From Jejuia rubra (GTDB lineage: Bacteria > Bacteroidota > Bacteroidia > Flavobacteriales > Flavobacteriaceae): a DNA stretch of 64,000 nucleotides. This document shows, in pieces, positions 9,006 through 17,715 of the stretch. The stretch's first letter is position 1, and each line of letters opens with the position of its first letter. The position numbers and the translations under genes were made by a program. Under the pieces are notes generated by a model. The model had not been told where the DNA came from. It ran no database searches and worked only from the letters and a program-made list of their open reading frames with translations. The DNA lies in assembly GCF_042684665.1 (NCBI RefSeq), contig NZ_JBHULY010000025.1:62001-126000 (forward strand), written 5' to 3'.

Positions 9006-9572
9006 TATCTGGCGGTTTTAATTCTAAATTGGGTAATAATGATGTTTTTATTGCCTTCATTGAGATCTTCAGCTAAATTAAGATTTAGGTGCTTTACATT
9101 GTCAACTTCATAAAAATCAACTTTTCCTAATGCTCTGCTAAGTGCAACATCAAGAGGCTTAATATTTTATTTTAAATATTTTAATGAAATTTTTCTGAGA
9201 TGAAATTTGGAGCTAATGAAGGCACGAAGTCTTAGGTTTTAATTTGGAGATTTTCTTTCAAAGCAATTAATGAACGGTATCCAATGTTTGATCTTATAAC
9301 ACTAAAAATTTGTCTTTTTTTAAAAGACTCTCAGATATTTGTTAATATTCAAAATTTTTATACCCTTCCCAAAAAAGCAATTGTGTAAGATGGCTTGTTT
9401 GGTTAGTTGCCAACTTTACTTTCCCGAAGTCTAAATTTATTTTAAGATTTCCAGCGGGCGGGAGCAGAAAATGTTTTGGCAGAATGAACCTTAGTATAAG
9501 AAGTAGGTTTCTTACGACATAATTTATTTGCCTTTGGTAGATTATTTTGTAAATGATTTGTTTGAGTTCCAT
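9006..9572 (-). pseudogene. Decayed FkbM-family methyltransferase
   Basis: Reading on the minus strand, an ATG at 9572 opens 76 codons ending in TSHLTQLLFWEGYKNFEY and then TAA at 9342-9344. The same frame continues with QISESLLKKDKFLVL before another stop. A shifted frame then reads SNIGYRSLIALKENLQIKT, stop, DFVPSLAPNFISEKFH. A further frame reads DVALSRALGKVDFYEV and stops at about 9006. In order these match the FkbM methyltransferase layout (NFEY..., then DIGANIGYYSLLA, then FEPA, then ALS...G..DFYEV), so this is one gene broken by at least two frameshifts and several stops. It lies just upstream of the glycosyltransferase on the same strand. The remaining 212 bp to 8794 shows nothing I can assign. 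Confidence 0.8.
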
Positions 9573-9687
9573 ATTTTAGAGAAGAACTTTGATTCCCCAA
9601 AATTGATAAAAGAAATCTGAGCTAATATTTTGGTTTTAGTATATATCTGACAATATTAAAGTATTAAAACCTCATAGAAAAAAGAAG

Positions 9688-10653
9688 ATGAATAAAATTA
9701 TTTTGTTATTAATTTTTTTAGGTACGGGTGCGCTAGCGCAAAATATAAATAATGGGTTATTGCTTGAATATAAGTTTGATGGAAATGCGGATGATAGTAG
9801 TGGAAATGGGTATCACGGAACAAATTATAGAACAAGTTTTGTAAATGATAGATTTGGGAACCCCTTTTCGGCCGCTTTTTTCAACGGAATTGACAGCTAT
9901 ATTGATTTACCTAATCTATTGGAGTTAAAACCTGCTTTACCAGTATCTTTTTCATTTTGGATAAGATATGATAGTAATGATTACAAGGATAGAGATGTAT
10001 TTAACACCTCTTTCAAAGAAGACGAAAGCTCAGGAGTAGTCTTTAATTCTCAGGCTTCAACGGGTAAGTATGCTGTAAATTATGGGGATGGTTCAAGTAA
10101 CTACACTTCGGCGACCAGGAAAACTTACGTTTCCAATTCTGTTATTGAAGTAGGTGAATGGCATCATGTTGTTGTTATCGTAAGTTCGGGATTAAATATG
10201 AAGATATATGTGGATTGTGCTTAAATTAGTGGTACATATTCTGGTTCTGGAGGAGAGTTGAAGTATTCTGACACCTCTGGAAGTATTGGAAGGCATGACA
10301 GAGATATTGGTATTCCTGCAAATTATTTTAAGGGAGCATTGGACGATTTTAGATATTGGAATAGAGAGTTAACGCAGATAGAAGTGGAAAGCCTTTGCAT
10401 TTATTTAAGTACTTCAAATTTTTCGCAAGTAGAACAAGATGTAAAAGTTTATTCAATTCCTGGTTCTGGAGTCATAAAAATTAAGTCTAGCATTGATTTT
10501 GATAAAGTAGCCATATTTAATGCTTTAGGAGAGCGTGTTTATTACGGTACTCATGCTTCTGATATACATTTAAAAAGACAAGCAAAAGGGATATATTTCG
10601 TAAAGCTTTCTTTCAATGGACAAATAATTTCTAAGAAATTAGCTTTACTATAG
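9688..10653 (+). pseudogene. LamG-domain T9SS cargo protein interrupted by an in-frame TAA
   Basis: A single reading frame runs from ATG 9688 to TAG at 10651, but a TAA at 10222-10224 interrupts it after YVDCA. The frame continues directly with ISGTYSGSGGELKYSD, with no shift. The product would have a signal peptide (to about ALAQ, residue 18), a concanavalin/LamG domain (about residues 25-240, including EWHHVVV and GALDDFRYWNREL), and a T9SS type A sorting domain ending GIYFVKLSFNGQIISKKLALL. The upstream piece alone lacks the sorting signal and should not be exported to the surface. The stop could be a recent nonsense mutation or a base-call error. It converges on the KASIII-like gene three bases away. 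Confidence 0.85.
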
Positions 10654-10656
10654 TAG

Positions 10657-11715
10657 TTAAACTTGATATACAATAGCATTAATATGCATACCTGCACCTA
10701 CGCTGGCAAAAATAACGATATCCCCTTTTTCAACGCTATGATTTTTCATCTTATTGTTTTTTACCAAGTCATATAAGGTGGGTACGGTAGCTACTGAACT
10801 GTTGCCTAGTTTTTGGATGCTCATCGGCATCACATGTTCAGGAATTTCGGTTCTGTAGAGTCGATAAAATCGATTGAGAATAGCTTCATCCATTTTTTCG
10901 TTGGCCTGATGGATGAAAATCTTTTTTACATCTTTAATGTCCACTCCACTTTTGTCCAGACAGGCTTTCATTGCTTTGGGCACATTTGTGAGTGCAAATT
11001 CATAAATTTTTCTACCGTCCATTTTAATGTAGCGTGTATCCTTGTCTAGCCCCGGATTATTGGAATGTCCAAAGAAGAGGTAATAGGCTTCGTCATATGT
11101 GTAGCTGGCCGATTCATGGGCCAAAATACCACCATACTCGTTGGTTTCTTCGATTATTGTAGCACCCGCTCCATCCGAATAAATCATACTATCCCTATCG
11201 TGTTTGTCCACCACTCTAGATAAAGTTTCGGTGCCAATAACCAAACAGCGTTTCGCCATTCCCGACTGGATAAACGCCTTGGCTTGAATAAAGCCCTCAA
11301 CCCAACCTGGGCATCCAAAAAGGATATCATAAGCCACGCATTTTGGGTTTTTAATTCTCAAATTGTGCTTTACCCGAGAGGCCAAAGACGGTAGCATATC
11401 GCTCTGTATGGTATTGTGTTTTACATCTCCAAAGTTATGAGCCACAATGATATAGTCAATGGTTTCAGGGTCGATATCGGCATCGGTAATTGCTTTTTCG
11501 GCCGCAATGGAGCCTATGTCGGAGGAATTTAAATCGTTGTCGGCGTATCGACGTTCAGAAATACCTGTTATAGATTTAAACTTTTCAACAATCACCTCAT
11601 TTGGAGAATTGATGGAGGAACCGTCCGCATTTAAAAATGTATGGTTGTGAAAGTTTTTGTTCTTTTCGATATTTGACGGAATATAACTACCCGTCCCCGT
11701 AATCTTGATAGACAT
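10657..11715 (-). CDS. 3-oxoacyl-ACP synthase III (KASIII/FabH-like) family protein
   Basis: Thiolase-fold condensing enzyme of 352 residues. The catalytic triad of the KASIII group is intact: C135 in FGCPGW, H269 in IHQAN and N305 in KLGNSS. It is longer than housekeeping FabH (about 320 residues), with an insertion after the N-terminal strand (NHTFLNADGSSINSPNE). This points to the FabH-like paralogues of Bacteroidota that work in specialised acyl condensations rather than initiation of fatty acid synthesis; that role is an inference. It is convergent with the broken LamG gene. The upstream leader contains an inverted repeat. Confidence 0.85.
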   Translation of the reverse strand: MSIKITGTGSYIPSNIEKNKNFHNHTFLNADGSSINSPNEVIVEKFKSITGISERRYADNDLNSSDIGSIAAEKAITDADIDPETIDYIIVAHNFGDVKHNTIQSDMLPSLASRVKHNLRIKNPKCVAYDILFGCPGWVEGFIQAKAFIQSGMAKRCLVIGTETLSRVVDKHDRDSMIYSDGAGATIIEETNEYGGILAHESASYTYDEAYYLFFGHSNNPGLDKDTRYIKMDGRKIYEFALTNVPKAMKACLDKSGVDIKDVKKIFIHQANEKMDEAILNRFYRLYRTEIPEHVMPMSIQKLGNSSVATVPTLYDLVKNNKMKNHSVEKGDIVIFASVGAGMHINAIVYQV

Positions 11716-11725
11716 AAATGTGAAA

Positions 11726-11755
11726 ATTGCTATTAATTAATCGATTGATAGCAAT
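11726..11755. repeat. Inverted repeat in the leader of the KASIII-like gene
   Basis: Eight-base arms ATTGCTAT and ATAGCAAT flank a 14-base AT-rich centre, 11 bases before the start codon at 11715. It could be an operator or an mRNA hairpin near the start. A possible -7 box for the gene (TATTTTTG on the minus strand, 11788-11795) lies upstream, so the repeat would be transcribed. Confidence 0.45.
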
Positions 11756-11818
11756 ATACTTTCTTTTGATGTAATGCTTATCAGTTGCAAAAATAATTTA
11801 CGATGCCCAAACTACTTT

Positions 11819-14668
11819 TTACACCTCAGCGTAATCCGCGATCGGGGTACAAGTACAAATAAGATTTCTGTCGCCATAGGCATCATCTACACGCCTTACA
11901 CTTGGCCAAAATTTGTTTTCACGTATATATGCCAATGGAAATGCGGCTTCCTCTCTTGTGTATGGAAAATACCACTCGTCAGCAGTAATCATTTCTAAGG
12001 TGTGAGGTGCGTTTTTTAAAACATTATTGTCATCTTCTTTTGAGACACTATCAATTTCACTTTTAATCGAAATCATGGCATCACAAAAACGATCCAATTC
12101 GGCTTTGCTTTCACTTTCCGTAGGCTCAATCATTAATGTTCCTGCCACTGGGAAGGATACTGTAGGAGCGTGAAATCCATAGTCCATCAATCGTTTAGCG
12201 ATATCTGTTACTTCTATGCCGTTTACTTTAAAAGGTCTGCAATCCACGATCATTTCATGGGCAGCCCTTCCTCTTTCTCCAGAATACAGTGTATTGAAGT
12301 AGCCGTCCAGTCTATGTTTTATGTAGTTGGCGTTCAAAATCGCAACTTTGGTAGCTTCCGTTAATCCCTCTGCACCAAGCATTTTGATGTATCCGTATGA
12401 TATTAAGCAGGCCAGGGCAGAGCCAAAGGGCGCCGCAGAAATTGCTGTAATTGCTTTTTCTCCACCAGTTTTAAGTACAGGGTTGCCAGGTAAAAAAGGT
12501 GCCAGTTGCTCAGCGACGCAAATAGGGCCAACACCAGGGCCACCACCGCCGTGAGGAATGGCAAAAGTTTTGTGCAAGTTGAGGTGACACACGTCAGCAC
12601 CAATGTTTCCGGGATTTGTCAATCCTACTTGAGCGTTCATATTGGCGCCATCCATATAAACTTGCCCGCCATTGTCGTGTACTATTTTTGTGATTTCTTT
12701 TATGGCTGATTCATAGACACCGTGGGTCGATGGATAGGTAACCATCAAGGCCGAAAGATTGTCCTTATGAAGTTCGGCCTTTTGTCTTAAATCATCAACG
12801 TCGATATTACCTTCTTCGGTAGATTTCGTGACCACAACTTTCATTCCGGCCATTACCGCACTGGCTGGGTTGGTACCATGAGCTGAGGATGGAATCAAGC
12901 ATATATTTCTATGATGGTCACCACGGGATTCATGATAGGCTTTGATGACCATTAAGCCCGCAAATTCACCTTGGGCGCCTGAATTGGGTTGTAAGGAAGT
13001 AGCAGCAAAACCAGTAATTTCTGTCAACTGGTCTTCCAATTCTTTTAAAACGATTTGATAGCCTTTGGCCTGTTTCAGAGGCGCAAAAGGGTGGATGTTT
13101 CCCCATTTGAACCAACTTAATGGTAACATTTCTGAGGCTGCATTCAATTTCATAGTACAAGATCCCAAAGAAATCATGGAATGGTTTAATGCCAAATCTT
13201 TCCGTTCCAAAAATTTAATATATCGCATCAATTCGGTTTCCGAATGATAGCTGTTAAAGACAGGTTCGGTTAAAAACTCCGATGTTCTTTGTAGTCCTTT
13301 TGAAATGTGATTTTCCTCTTCGATAGAAGAAATCACAATCGTTTCGGTTTTGGCAATAGTAGCAAACACAGAAATCAAATAATTGATATCCCTAACAGAA
13401 GTAGCTTCATTGATAGAAATGGTAACGGTTTCCTTATCGGGATAGCATAAATTGACCTTTTTCTCAGTAGCTACTTTTTTAATGGCTTTCGCTTTCGTTT
13501 TTATTTGAAGCGTGTCAAAATAAGAGGTATTCACTTGGGAATAACCTAATTTTTCTAACGCTTTGGCCACAACAACAGCTTTATAATGAACCTGATCGGC
13601 AATAAACTGTAAGCCATTTGGCCCATGGTACACCGCATACATTCCAGCCATTACGGCCAAAAGCACTTGGGCAGTGCAGATATTGGATGTAGCTCTATCC
13701 CGTTTAATATGTTGCTCCCTAGTTTGAAGCGCCATTCTTAGGGCTCTATTGCCGTTGGTGTCTTTAGTTACCCCTATAATACGACCGGGGATTTCCCGCT
13801 TGTAGGCTTCCTTAGTGGCAAAATAAGCCGCATGTGGGCCACCGTAGCCCATGGGGATGCCAAAACGTTGGGTGGTGCCAACCACTACATCTGCACCAAA
13901 TTTACCCGGCGCTTCCAATTTTACCAAGCTTAAAATATCGGCAGCAACAGCTACTTTAATTCTAGAACTATTGGCATTTTCAATGAAAGATTTGATATCC
14001 GAAATTTGACCATTTTTACCGGGGTATTGTAAGATGGCTCCGAAGAATTCTGGTGAAAAATCAAATTTATTTTCATCCCCTACCACTAATTCAATACCTA
14101 TAGGTGTTGCCCGTGTCTTAAGTAATGAAAGGGTTTGTGGCAAAATATTATCCGAAACAAAGAATTTATTAATTCCAGCTTTTTTCTGGTCTCGTTCCCT
14201 CACGGCAAATAGTAAACTCATGGCTTCTGCGGCCGCAGTACTTTCATCCAGAAGAGAAGCATTGGCCAATTCCATTCCCGTTAGGTTGGTTACCATAGTT
14301 TGGAAATTCAAAAGTGCTTCCAATCTTCCTTGTGCTATTTCGGCTTGATACGGTGTGTACGCCGTATACCAACCTGGGTTTTCCAAAATATTGCGCTGGA
14401 TTACGGCCGGCATAATGGTTGGGTGGTACCCCAAACCGATATAGGTCTTGTACGCTTTATTCTTTTTTGAAAGCTCGTGGATATGCAACAAGTACTCGTG
14501 CTCGGTCATAGGTTCCTCCAAATTCAAACCGTTTTTTAAACGGATTTCATTGGGGATGGTTTCATTAATCAATTCATCCAAAGTATCTAAACCAATGGCC
14601 TCAAGCATCAATTTTTGTTCCTCTTCCCTTGGCCCTATATGACGCAGAGCAAAAGCGTTTGTGTTCAT
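11819..14668 (-). CDS. gcvP: Glycine dehydrogenase (decarboxylating), P-protein
   Basis: The 949-residue fused P-protein of the glycine cleavage system. It decarboxylates glycine with pyridoxal phosphate and passes the aminomethyl group to lipoyl H-protein. The start NAFALRHIGPREEEQKLML, the duplicated alpha/beta halves, the GGPHAAYFA loop and the PLP lysine in LNLHKTFAIPHGGGGPG (about residue 698) are all recognisable. Length matches the family. gcvT and gcvH are not adjacent, as is usual in Flavobacteriaceae. A -7 box TAATTTTG lies on the minus strand at 14694-14701, giving a leader of about 20 bases. No glycine riboswitch is visible in that leader. Confidence 0.96.
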   Translation of the reverse strand: MNTNAFALRHIGPREEEQKLMLEAIGLDTLDELINETIPNEIRLKNGLNLEEPMTEHEYLLHIHELSKKNKAYKTYIGLGYHPTIMPAVIQRNILENPGWYTAYTPYQAEIAQGRLEALLNFQTMVTNLTGMELANASLLDESTAAAEAMSLLFAVRERDQKKAGINKFFVSDNILPQTLSLLKTRATPIGIELVVGDENKFDFSPEFFGAILQYPGKNGQISDIKSFIENANSSRIKVAVAADILSLVKLEAPGKFGADVVVGTTQRFGIPMGYGGPHAAYFATKEAYKREIPGRIIGVTKDTNGNRALRMALQTREQHIKRDRATSNICTAQVLLAVMAGMYAVYHGPNGLQFIADQVHYKAVVVAKALEKLGYSQVNTSYFDTLQIKTKAKAIKKVATEKKVNLCYPDKETVTISINEATSVRDINYLISVFATIAKTETIVISSIEEENHISKGLQRTSEFLTEPVFNSYHSETELMRYIKFLERKDLALNHSMISLGSCTMKLNAASEMLPLSWFKWGNIHPFAPLKQAKGYQIVLKELEDQLTEITGFAATSLQPNSGAQGEFAGLMVIKAYHESRGDHHRNICLIPSSAHGTNPASAVMAGMKVVVTKSTEEGNIDVDDLRQKAELHKDNLSALMVTYPSTHGVYESAIKEITKIVHDNGGQVYMDGANMNAQVGLTNPGNIGADVCHLNLHKTFAIPHGGGGPGVGPICVAEQLAPFLPGNPVLKTGGEKAITAISAAPFGSALACLISYGYIKMLGAEGLTEATKVAILNANYIKHRLDGYFNTLYSGERGRAAHEMIVDCRPFKVNGIEVTDIAKRLMDYGFHAPTVSFPVAGTLMIEPTESESKAELDRFCDAMISIKSEIDSVSKEDDNNVLKNAPHTLEMITADEWYFPYTREEAAFPLAYIRENKFWPSVRRVDDAYGDRNLICTCTPIADYAEV

Positions 14669-14693
14669 TGCAATTTTGTATTTGAGTAATTCG

Positions 14694-14701
14694 CAAAATT
14701 A
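14694..14701 (-). promoter_or_regulatory. -7 promoter box of gcvP
   Basis: On the minus strand the sequence is TAATTTTG, matching TAnnTTTG, 25 bases upstream of the gcvP ATG at 14668. No strong -33 element was identified. Confidence 0.45.
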
Positions 14702-14850
14702 AGTAATAAAGGCGGTGTTTTATTGTGTAAAAACGAAAGTTTTTAACTTTTTGAAAGCTTTATTAACATCATTAAGCAATAATCTTAAATTTATCATAAA
14801 ATGAAAGACGATCTTTCCCGGTTACCTATTTACTAACGGTAAAGTATAAG

Positions 14851-14858
14851 TATTTTTG
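14851..14858 (+). promoter_or_regulatory. -7 promoter box immediately upstream of the UbiA-like gene
   Basis: TATTTTTG is followed by only four bases (TTGC) before the ATG at 14863. With Bacteroidota spacing the transcript would begin at or one base before the ATG, giving a leaderless mRNA. The same geometry occurs at the MATE gene (54170-54177). Confidence 0.5.
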
Positions 14859-14862
14859 TTGC

Positions 14863-15681
14863 ATGTCTTTCCTCAAACAACTTTTTAATTTCTATATCAA
14901 TAGTAGTATTCATGTGGCTTTGGCCGTGTATGCTTTGGTATGGATAACACTTTTGAAGTTGGGAGTGGATTATAATGAAAACCTATTGTATTTTATTTTT
15001 TATGCTTCTATCACAGGCTACAACTTTGTAAAGTATTTTGGGATAGCCAGGTTCCATCACAGGCGGTTGGCAGATTATTTGAAGTGGATTCAAGTGTTCT
15101 CATTCATCTGCTTTGTGCTGATGTGTTATTATGGGTTTTATCTTGAATTGAAAACACTTGCGGTTAGCCTTGTTATGAGTGTTTTGACATTTCTGTACGC
15201 CATTCCCTTGTCTTCCAACAGAAGATTTACTTTGCGAAATATAAATGGCTTAAAAGTTTATGTAATTGCTTTCACATGGGCAGGTGTAACGGTAATGCTG
15301 CCTGTGGTGGAATTGAATTTGGAAATGAATGCAGATATTGTTTTGATGATGCTACAGCGTTTCCTTTTTATTGTGGTGCTGATGTTGCCTTTTGAAATTC
15401 GGGATTTAAAATATGATACTGCATCATTGGCCACACTGCCTCAAAAGCTTGGGATAAAAGGAGCAAAGCGATTAGGTGTTTTTCTATTGGCACTATTTTT
15501 TGTACTGGAATTTTTTAAGGATGAAACACGTTTGTCCTACATTTTTGTTATGCTCGTGATTGCTATTATCACAGGAATCTTTGTAGCGTTTTCAAAGGTA
15601 AGTCAAGGGAAATATTATAGTGCATTTTGGGTGGAAAGTTTGCCAATAATTTGGCTGGGATTATTACTCCTGTTCCGCTAG
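14863..15681 (+). CDS. UbiA-like prenyltransferase-fold membrane protein
   Basis: A 272-residue protein with about eight hydrophobic segments. The region RDLKYDTASLATLPQKLGIKG (D181 and D185) matches the second Asp-rich motif and following loop of the UbiA superfamily. The first motif (usually NDxxDxxxD) is replaced at residues 53-66 by a sequence with no Asp (YNFVKYFGIARFHH). Prenyl diphosphate binding needs the first motif, so enzymatic prenyl transfer is doubtful and the protein may have another role. It overlaps the C-terminal end of the convergent anti-sigma-like gene by 18 bp. The start at 14863 is supported by the promoter box just before it. Confidence 0.65.
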   Translation: MSFLKQLFNFYINSSIHVALAVYALVWITLLKLGVDYNENLLYFIFYASITGYNFVKYFGIARFHHRRLADYLKWIQVFSFICFVLMCYYGFYLELKTLAVSLVMSVLTFLYAIPLSSNRRFTLRNINGLKVYVIAFTWAGVTVMLPVVELNLEMNADIVLMMLQRFLFIVVLMLPFEIRDLKYDTASLATLPQKLGIKGAKRLGVFLLALFFVLEFFKDETRLSYIFVMLVIAIITGIFVAFSKVSQGKYYSAFWVESLPIIWLGLLLLFR

Positions 15682-15921
15682 GGCCTTTTCAAAATCCTTT
15701 TTCATGGTCTCTCTTGCTGTTTTGTCCAAACATTCCACGTTCGAAGTTTTTATCGATTTTGTCAATTTGGTGTTATACTTTGTGTACTCCCTACAAGCCC
15801 GGCAGTACAATAAGTGGAGGTTCAGCTTAATCTTTTCCCATAAAGTGGCCTCCTTGTACTGCGTTTTGTCACATACATGGTTTGCTTCATCGCAAGGAAT
15901 CATAAACTTCATTTTACCCAT
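15664..15921 (-). CDS. Small zinc-finger anti-sigma-like protein
   Basis: A soluble protein of about 85 residues starting MGKMKFMIPCDEANHVCDK. Two Cys near the N-terminus (CDEANHVC) followed by HLLYCRACREY resemble the His-Cys-Cys core of zinc-binding anti-sigma (ZAS-type) domains, but there is no transmembrane segment. A TTG codon four codons upstream is in frame. I prefer the ATG at 15921, which lies two bases after the sigma-factor stop, a spacing expected for coupled sigma/anti-sigma genes. Its 3' end overlaps the convergent UbiA-like gene by 18 bp. It probably holds the preceding ECF sigma factor; the signal it responds to is unknown. Confidence 0.65.
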   Translation of the reverse strand: MGKMKFMIPCDEANHVCDKTQYKEATLWEKIKLNLHLLYCRACREYTKYNTKLTKSIKTSNVECLDKTARETMKKDFEKALAEQE

Positions 15922-15923
15922 AA

Positions 15924-16475
15924 CTAAAACCAATTTTCTTTAAGGCAATCCGCCATAGCGGTTCTTGCCCTATGGATAATTACCCACAGGTTAGACGCTG
16001 TAATATTTAGTTCATTACAAATAACTTCGGTTTCATAATTTAAAATAGTTTTCATTTTAAATACGTCTGCCTGTTTTTGGGGCAACTTGCCTAAACAATT
16101 GTGAATGGCATCGCCCAGTTCGCTGTTTTGCAGTGTGTCCTCAGCCGTTTTGTCATAGGGGTCAGCTACGCGCTCCTCCAACCAATCTCCCTCACTTTCG
16201 GCGTCGTTATAATTAATCCTTACCTCGGCCTTGCCTTTATTGGAATTGATTTTACGGTAGTGGTCGATAATCTTCCGTTTTAAGATTGAAATTAACCAAG
16301 TACGCTCACTGGCCTCGCCCTTAAAGTTTTTCATGGATTTCAGCCCTGCAAAAAAAGTATCCTGAACCAAATCCTGCGCAATTTCCCTATCGCTTACACG
16401 TGTAATGGTGTAATTGAAAAGGTAATCGGAATATAGGTCAATCCACTTATTCGGATTTATTTGATGCTCGGGCAT
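15924..16475 (-). CDS. ECF RNA polymerase sigma factor
   Basis: A sigma-70 family protein of about 183 residues. Region 2 contains LYSDYLFNYTITRVSDREIAQDLVQDTF, the typical ECF sigma-2 helix pair, and region 4 ends with ELNITASNLWVIIHRART for -35-type recognition. The first ATG is at 16475 (MPEHQINPNKWIDLY); an upstream in-frame TTG at 16505 would add ten unremarkable residues. The small Cys-rich gene follows after two bases and is its probable anti-sigma factor. Its regulon cannot be read from this window. Confidence 0.88.
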   Translation of the reverse strand: MPEHQINPNKWIDLYSDYLFNYTITRVSDREIAQDLVQDTFFAGLKSMKNFKGEASERTWLISILKRKIIDHYRKINSNKGKAEVRINYNDAESEGDWLEERVADPYDKTAEDTLQNSELGDAIHNCLGKLPQKQADVFKMKTILNYETEVICNELNITASNLWVIIHRARTAMADCLKENWF

Positions 16476-16554
16476 TCGAGTAGCGAATTTTTTTTCGAAA
16501 ATCAAAAATACACTAAAAAATCGAATTTTTTAGCCCAAATATTTTAGATTAAAT

Positions 16555-17553
16555 TTAATAACTCACCAACTCCCTATTATACTTCTGTTTGTAGGCTACA
16601 GGTGTTAACCCTGTATGTCGTTTAAATAAATTACGAAATGCTTTGGTGTCGGAATACCCAATTGAATACATTACCTCATTGATGGTTTTAGGGGAGGATT
16701 CCAATGCATTTTTAGCTACTTCAATTTTTACACGCTGTATGTATTCTAAAGGGGTATTGCCTGTGGCCTTTTTAAAACGGCGAATAAAATTCCTTCTACT
16801 CACGGCCAATTGCTCTGATAGGGCATCCACAGAAATTTTCTTGTCAATATGCTCTTCAATGTAAGTCTGCGCTTCTTGAATTGTAGTGTCGGAATGTTCC
16901 TTTTGTCCCATAAAGATGGCAAACTGATTTTGGTTGTCCCTGTCGATATCAATTTCAAAAAGTTTCGAGATATAAATGGCCACTTCCTTACCGCAATATT
17001 TCTGAACCAAATGAACAATGAGGTTCAAAAAAGAATAGGCACCCCCACTGGAGTAGATGCCTTCTTGGTCGGTTACAATCTTTTCAGGTTTCACATCAAT
17101 ATGGGGGTAACGCTGCTTAAACAATTCGATACCCGCCCAATGCGTTGCGCATTGCTTACCATCGACTAAACCGGTTTCTGCCAAGAAAAAAGCACCCATA
17201 CACAAACTGGCAATTTCGGCATTGTGTACCAATCGCTGTTGTCGGATCCATGGAATAAAATCATAGTTGGCTTCTACATCTTGAATTACATTGTGGGGCA
17301 ACACGGCCGGAATGATGATGAGGTCTGTTTTCTCGATGTCCTCAAGCATGGCAGTACAATGAATGGAAAATGCCCCATCATACAATATGGACTCTTTGTG
17401 TATCCCTACCAAATCGATTTTAAACATTGGCGATGTGCTCTGTCCGGATTGGGTATAAAAATCATTGACGGCGCTAAAAATTTTATAAGGCCCAACCACA
17501 CTGCTTAGAATTGCATTTGCCCTAGGAACCAAAATTGTTACATGTTTTGTCAT
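16555..17553 (-). CDS. GlxA-type transcriptional regulator (DJ-1/PfpI plus AraC HTH)
   Basis: A 332-residue regulator. Residues 1-190 form a DJ-1/PfpI-like amidotransferase fold, with the elbow motif IASLCMGAFFLAETGLVDGK. Residues about 230-325 are an AraC/XylS double helix-turn-helix, with SVDALSEQLAVSRRNFIRRFKKATG and the typical end FRNLFKRHTGLTPVAYKQK. GlxA proteins are usually not proteases and sense unknown ligands. The gene is divergent from an NTF2-like gene with a 162-bp shared intergenic region, so that neighbour is its most likely target. Confidence 0.88.
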   Translation of the reverse strand: MTKHVTILVPRANAILSSVVGPYKIFSAVNDFYTQSGQSTSPMFKIDLVGIHKESILYDGAFSIHCTAMLEDIEKTDLIIIPAVLPHNVIQDVEANYDFIPWIRQQRLVHNAEIASLCMGAFFLAETGLVDGKQCATHWAGIELFKQRYPHIDVKPEKIVTDQEGIYSSGGAYSFLNLIVHLVQKYCGKEVAIYISKLFEIDIDRDNQNQFAIFMGQKEHSDTTIQEAQTYIEEHIDKKISVDALSEQLAVSRRNFIRRFKKATGNTPLEYIQRVKIEVAKNALESSPKTINEVMYSIGYSDTKAFRNLFKRHTGLTPVAYKQKYNRELVSY

Positions 17554-17657
17554 TATAAATGATTGTAAAAGTGGCTTTTAAAAGTAGCACATATATCTGT
17601 CATAATCAACACCCTAAAGTGTCAAATTTGCCCACTGTAATCGATTTGAGGATTTTA

Positions 17658-17665
17658 TAATTTTG
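17658..17665 (+). promoter_or_regulatory. -7 promoter box of the NTF2-like gene
   Basis: TAATTTTG fits TAnnTTTG, about 50 bases upstream of the ATG at 17716. It lies in the region between this gene and the divergent GlxA-type regulator. Confidence 0.4.
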
Positions 17666-17715
17666 AAAGGAAGTCAAAACAAAGAAATAAATATTCATCA
17701 ATACATTTGAACATT

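Noticed and set aside
9342..9572. A stand-alone small gene of 76 codons
   Set aside because: Its sequence is the N-terminal part of an FkbM methyltransferase and continues as decayed coding sequence in other frames, so it is part of a pseudogene.
14669..14862. Glycine riboswitch upstream of gcvP
   Set aside because: The leader after the -7 box is only about 20 bases, too short, and the intergenic region shows no glycine-aptamer motifs.
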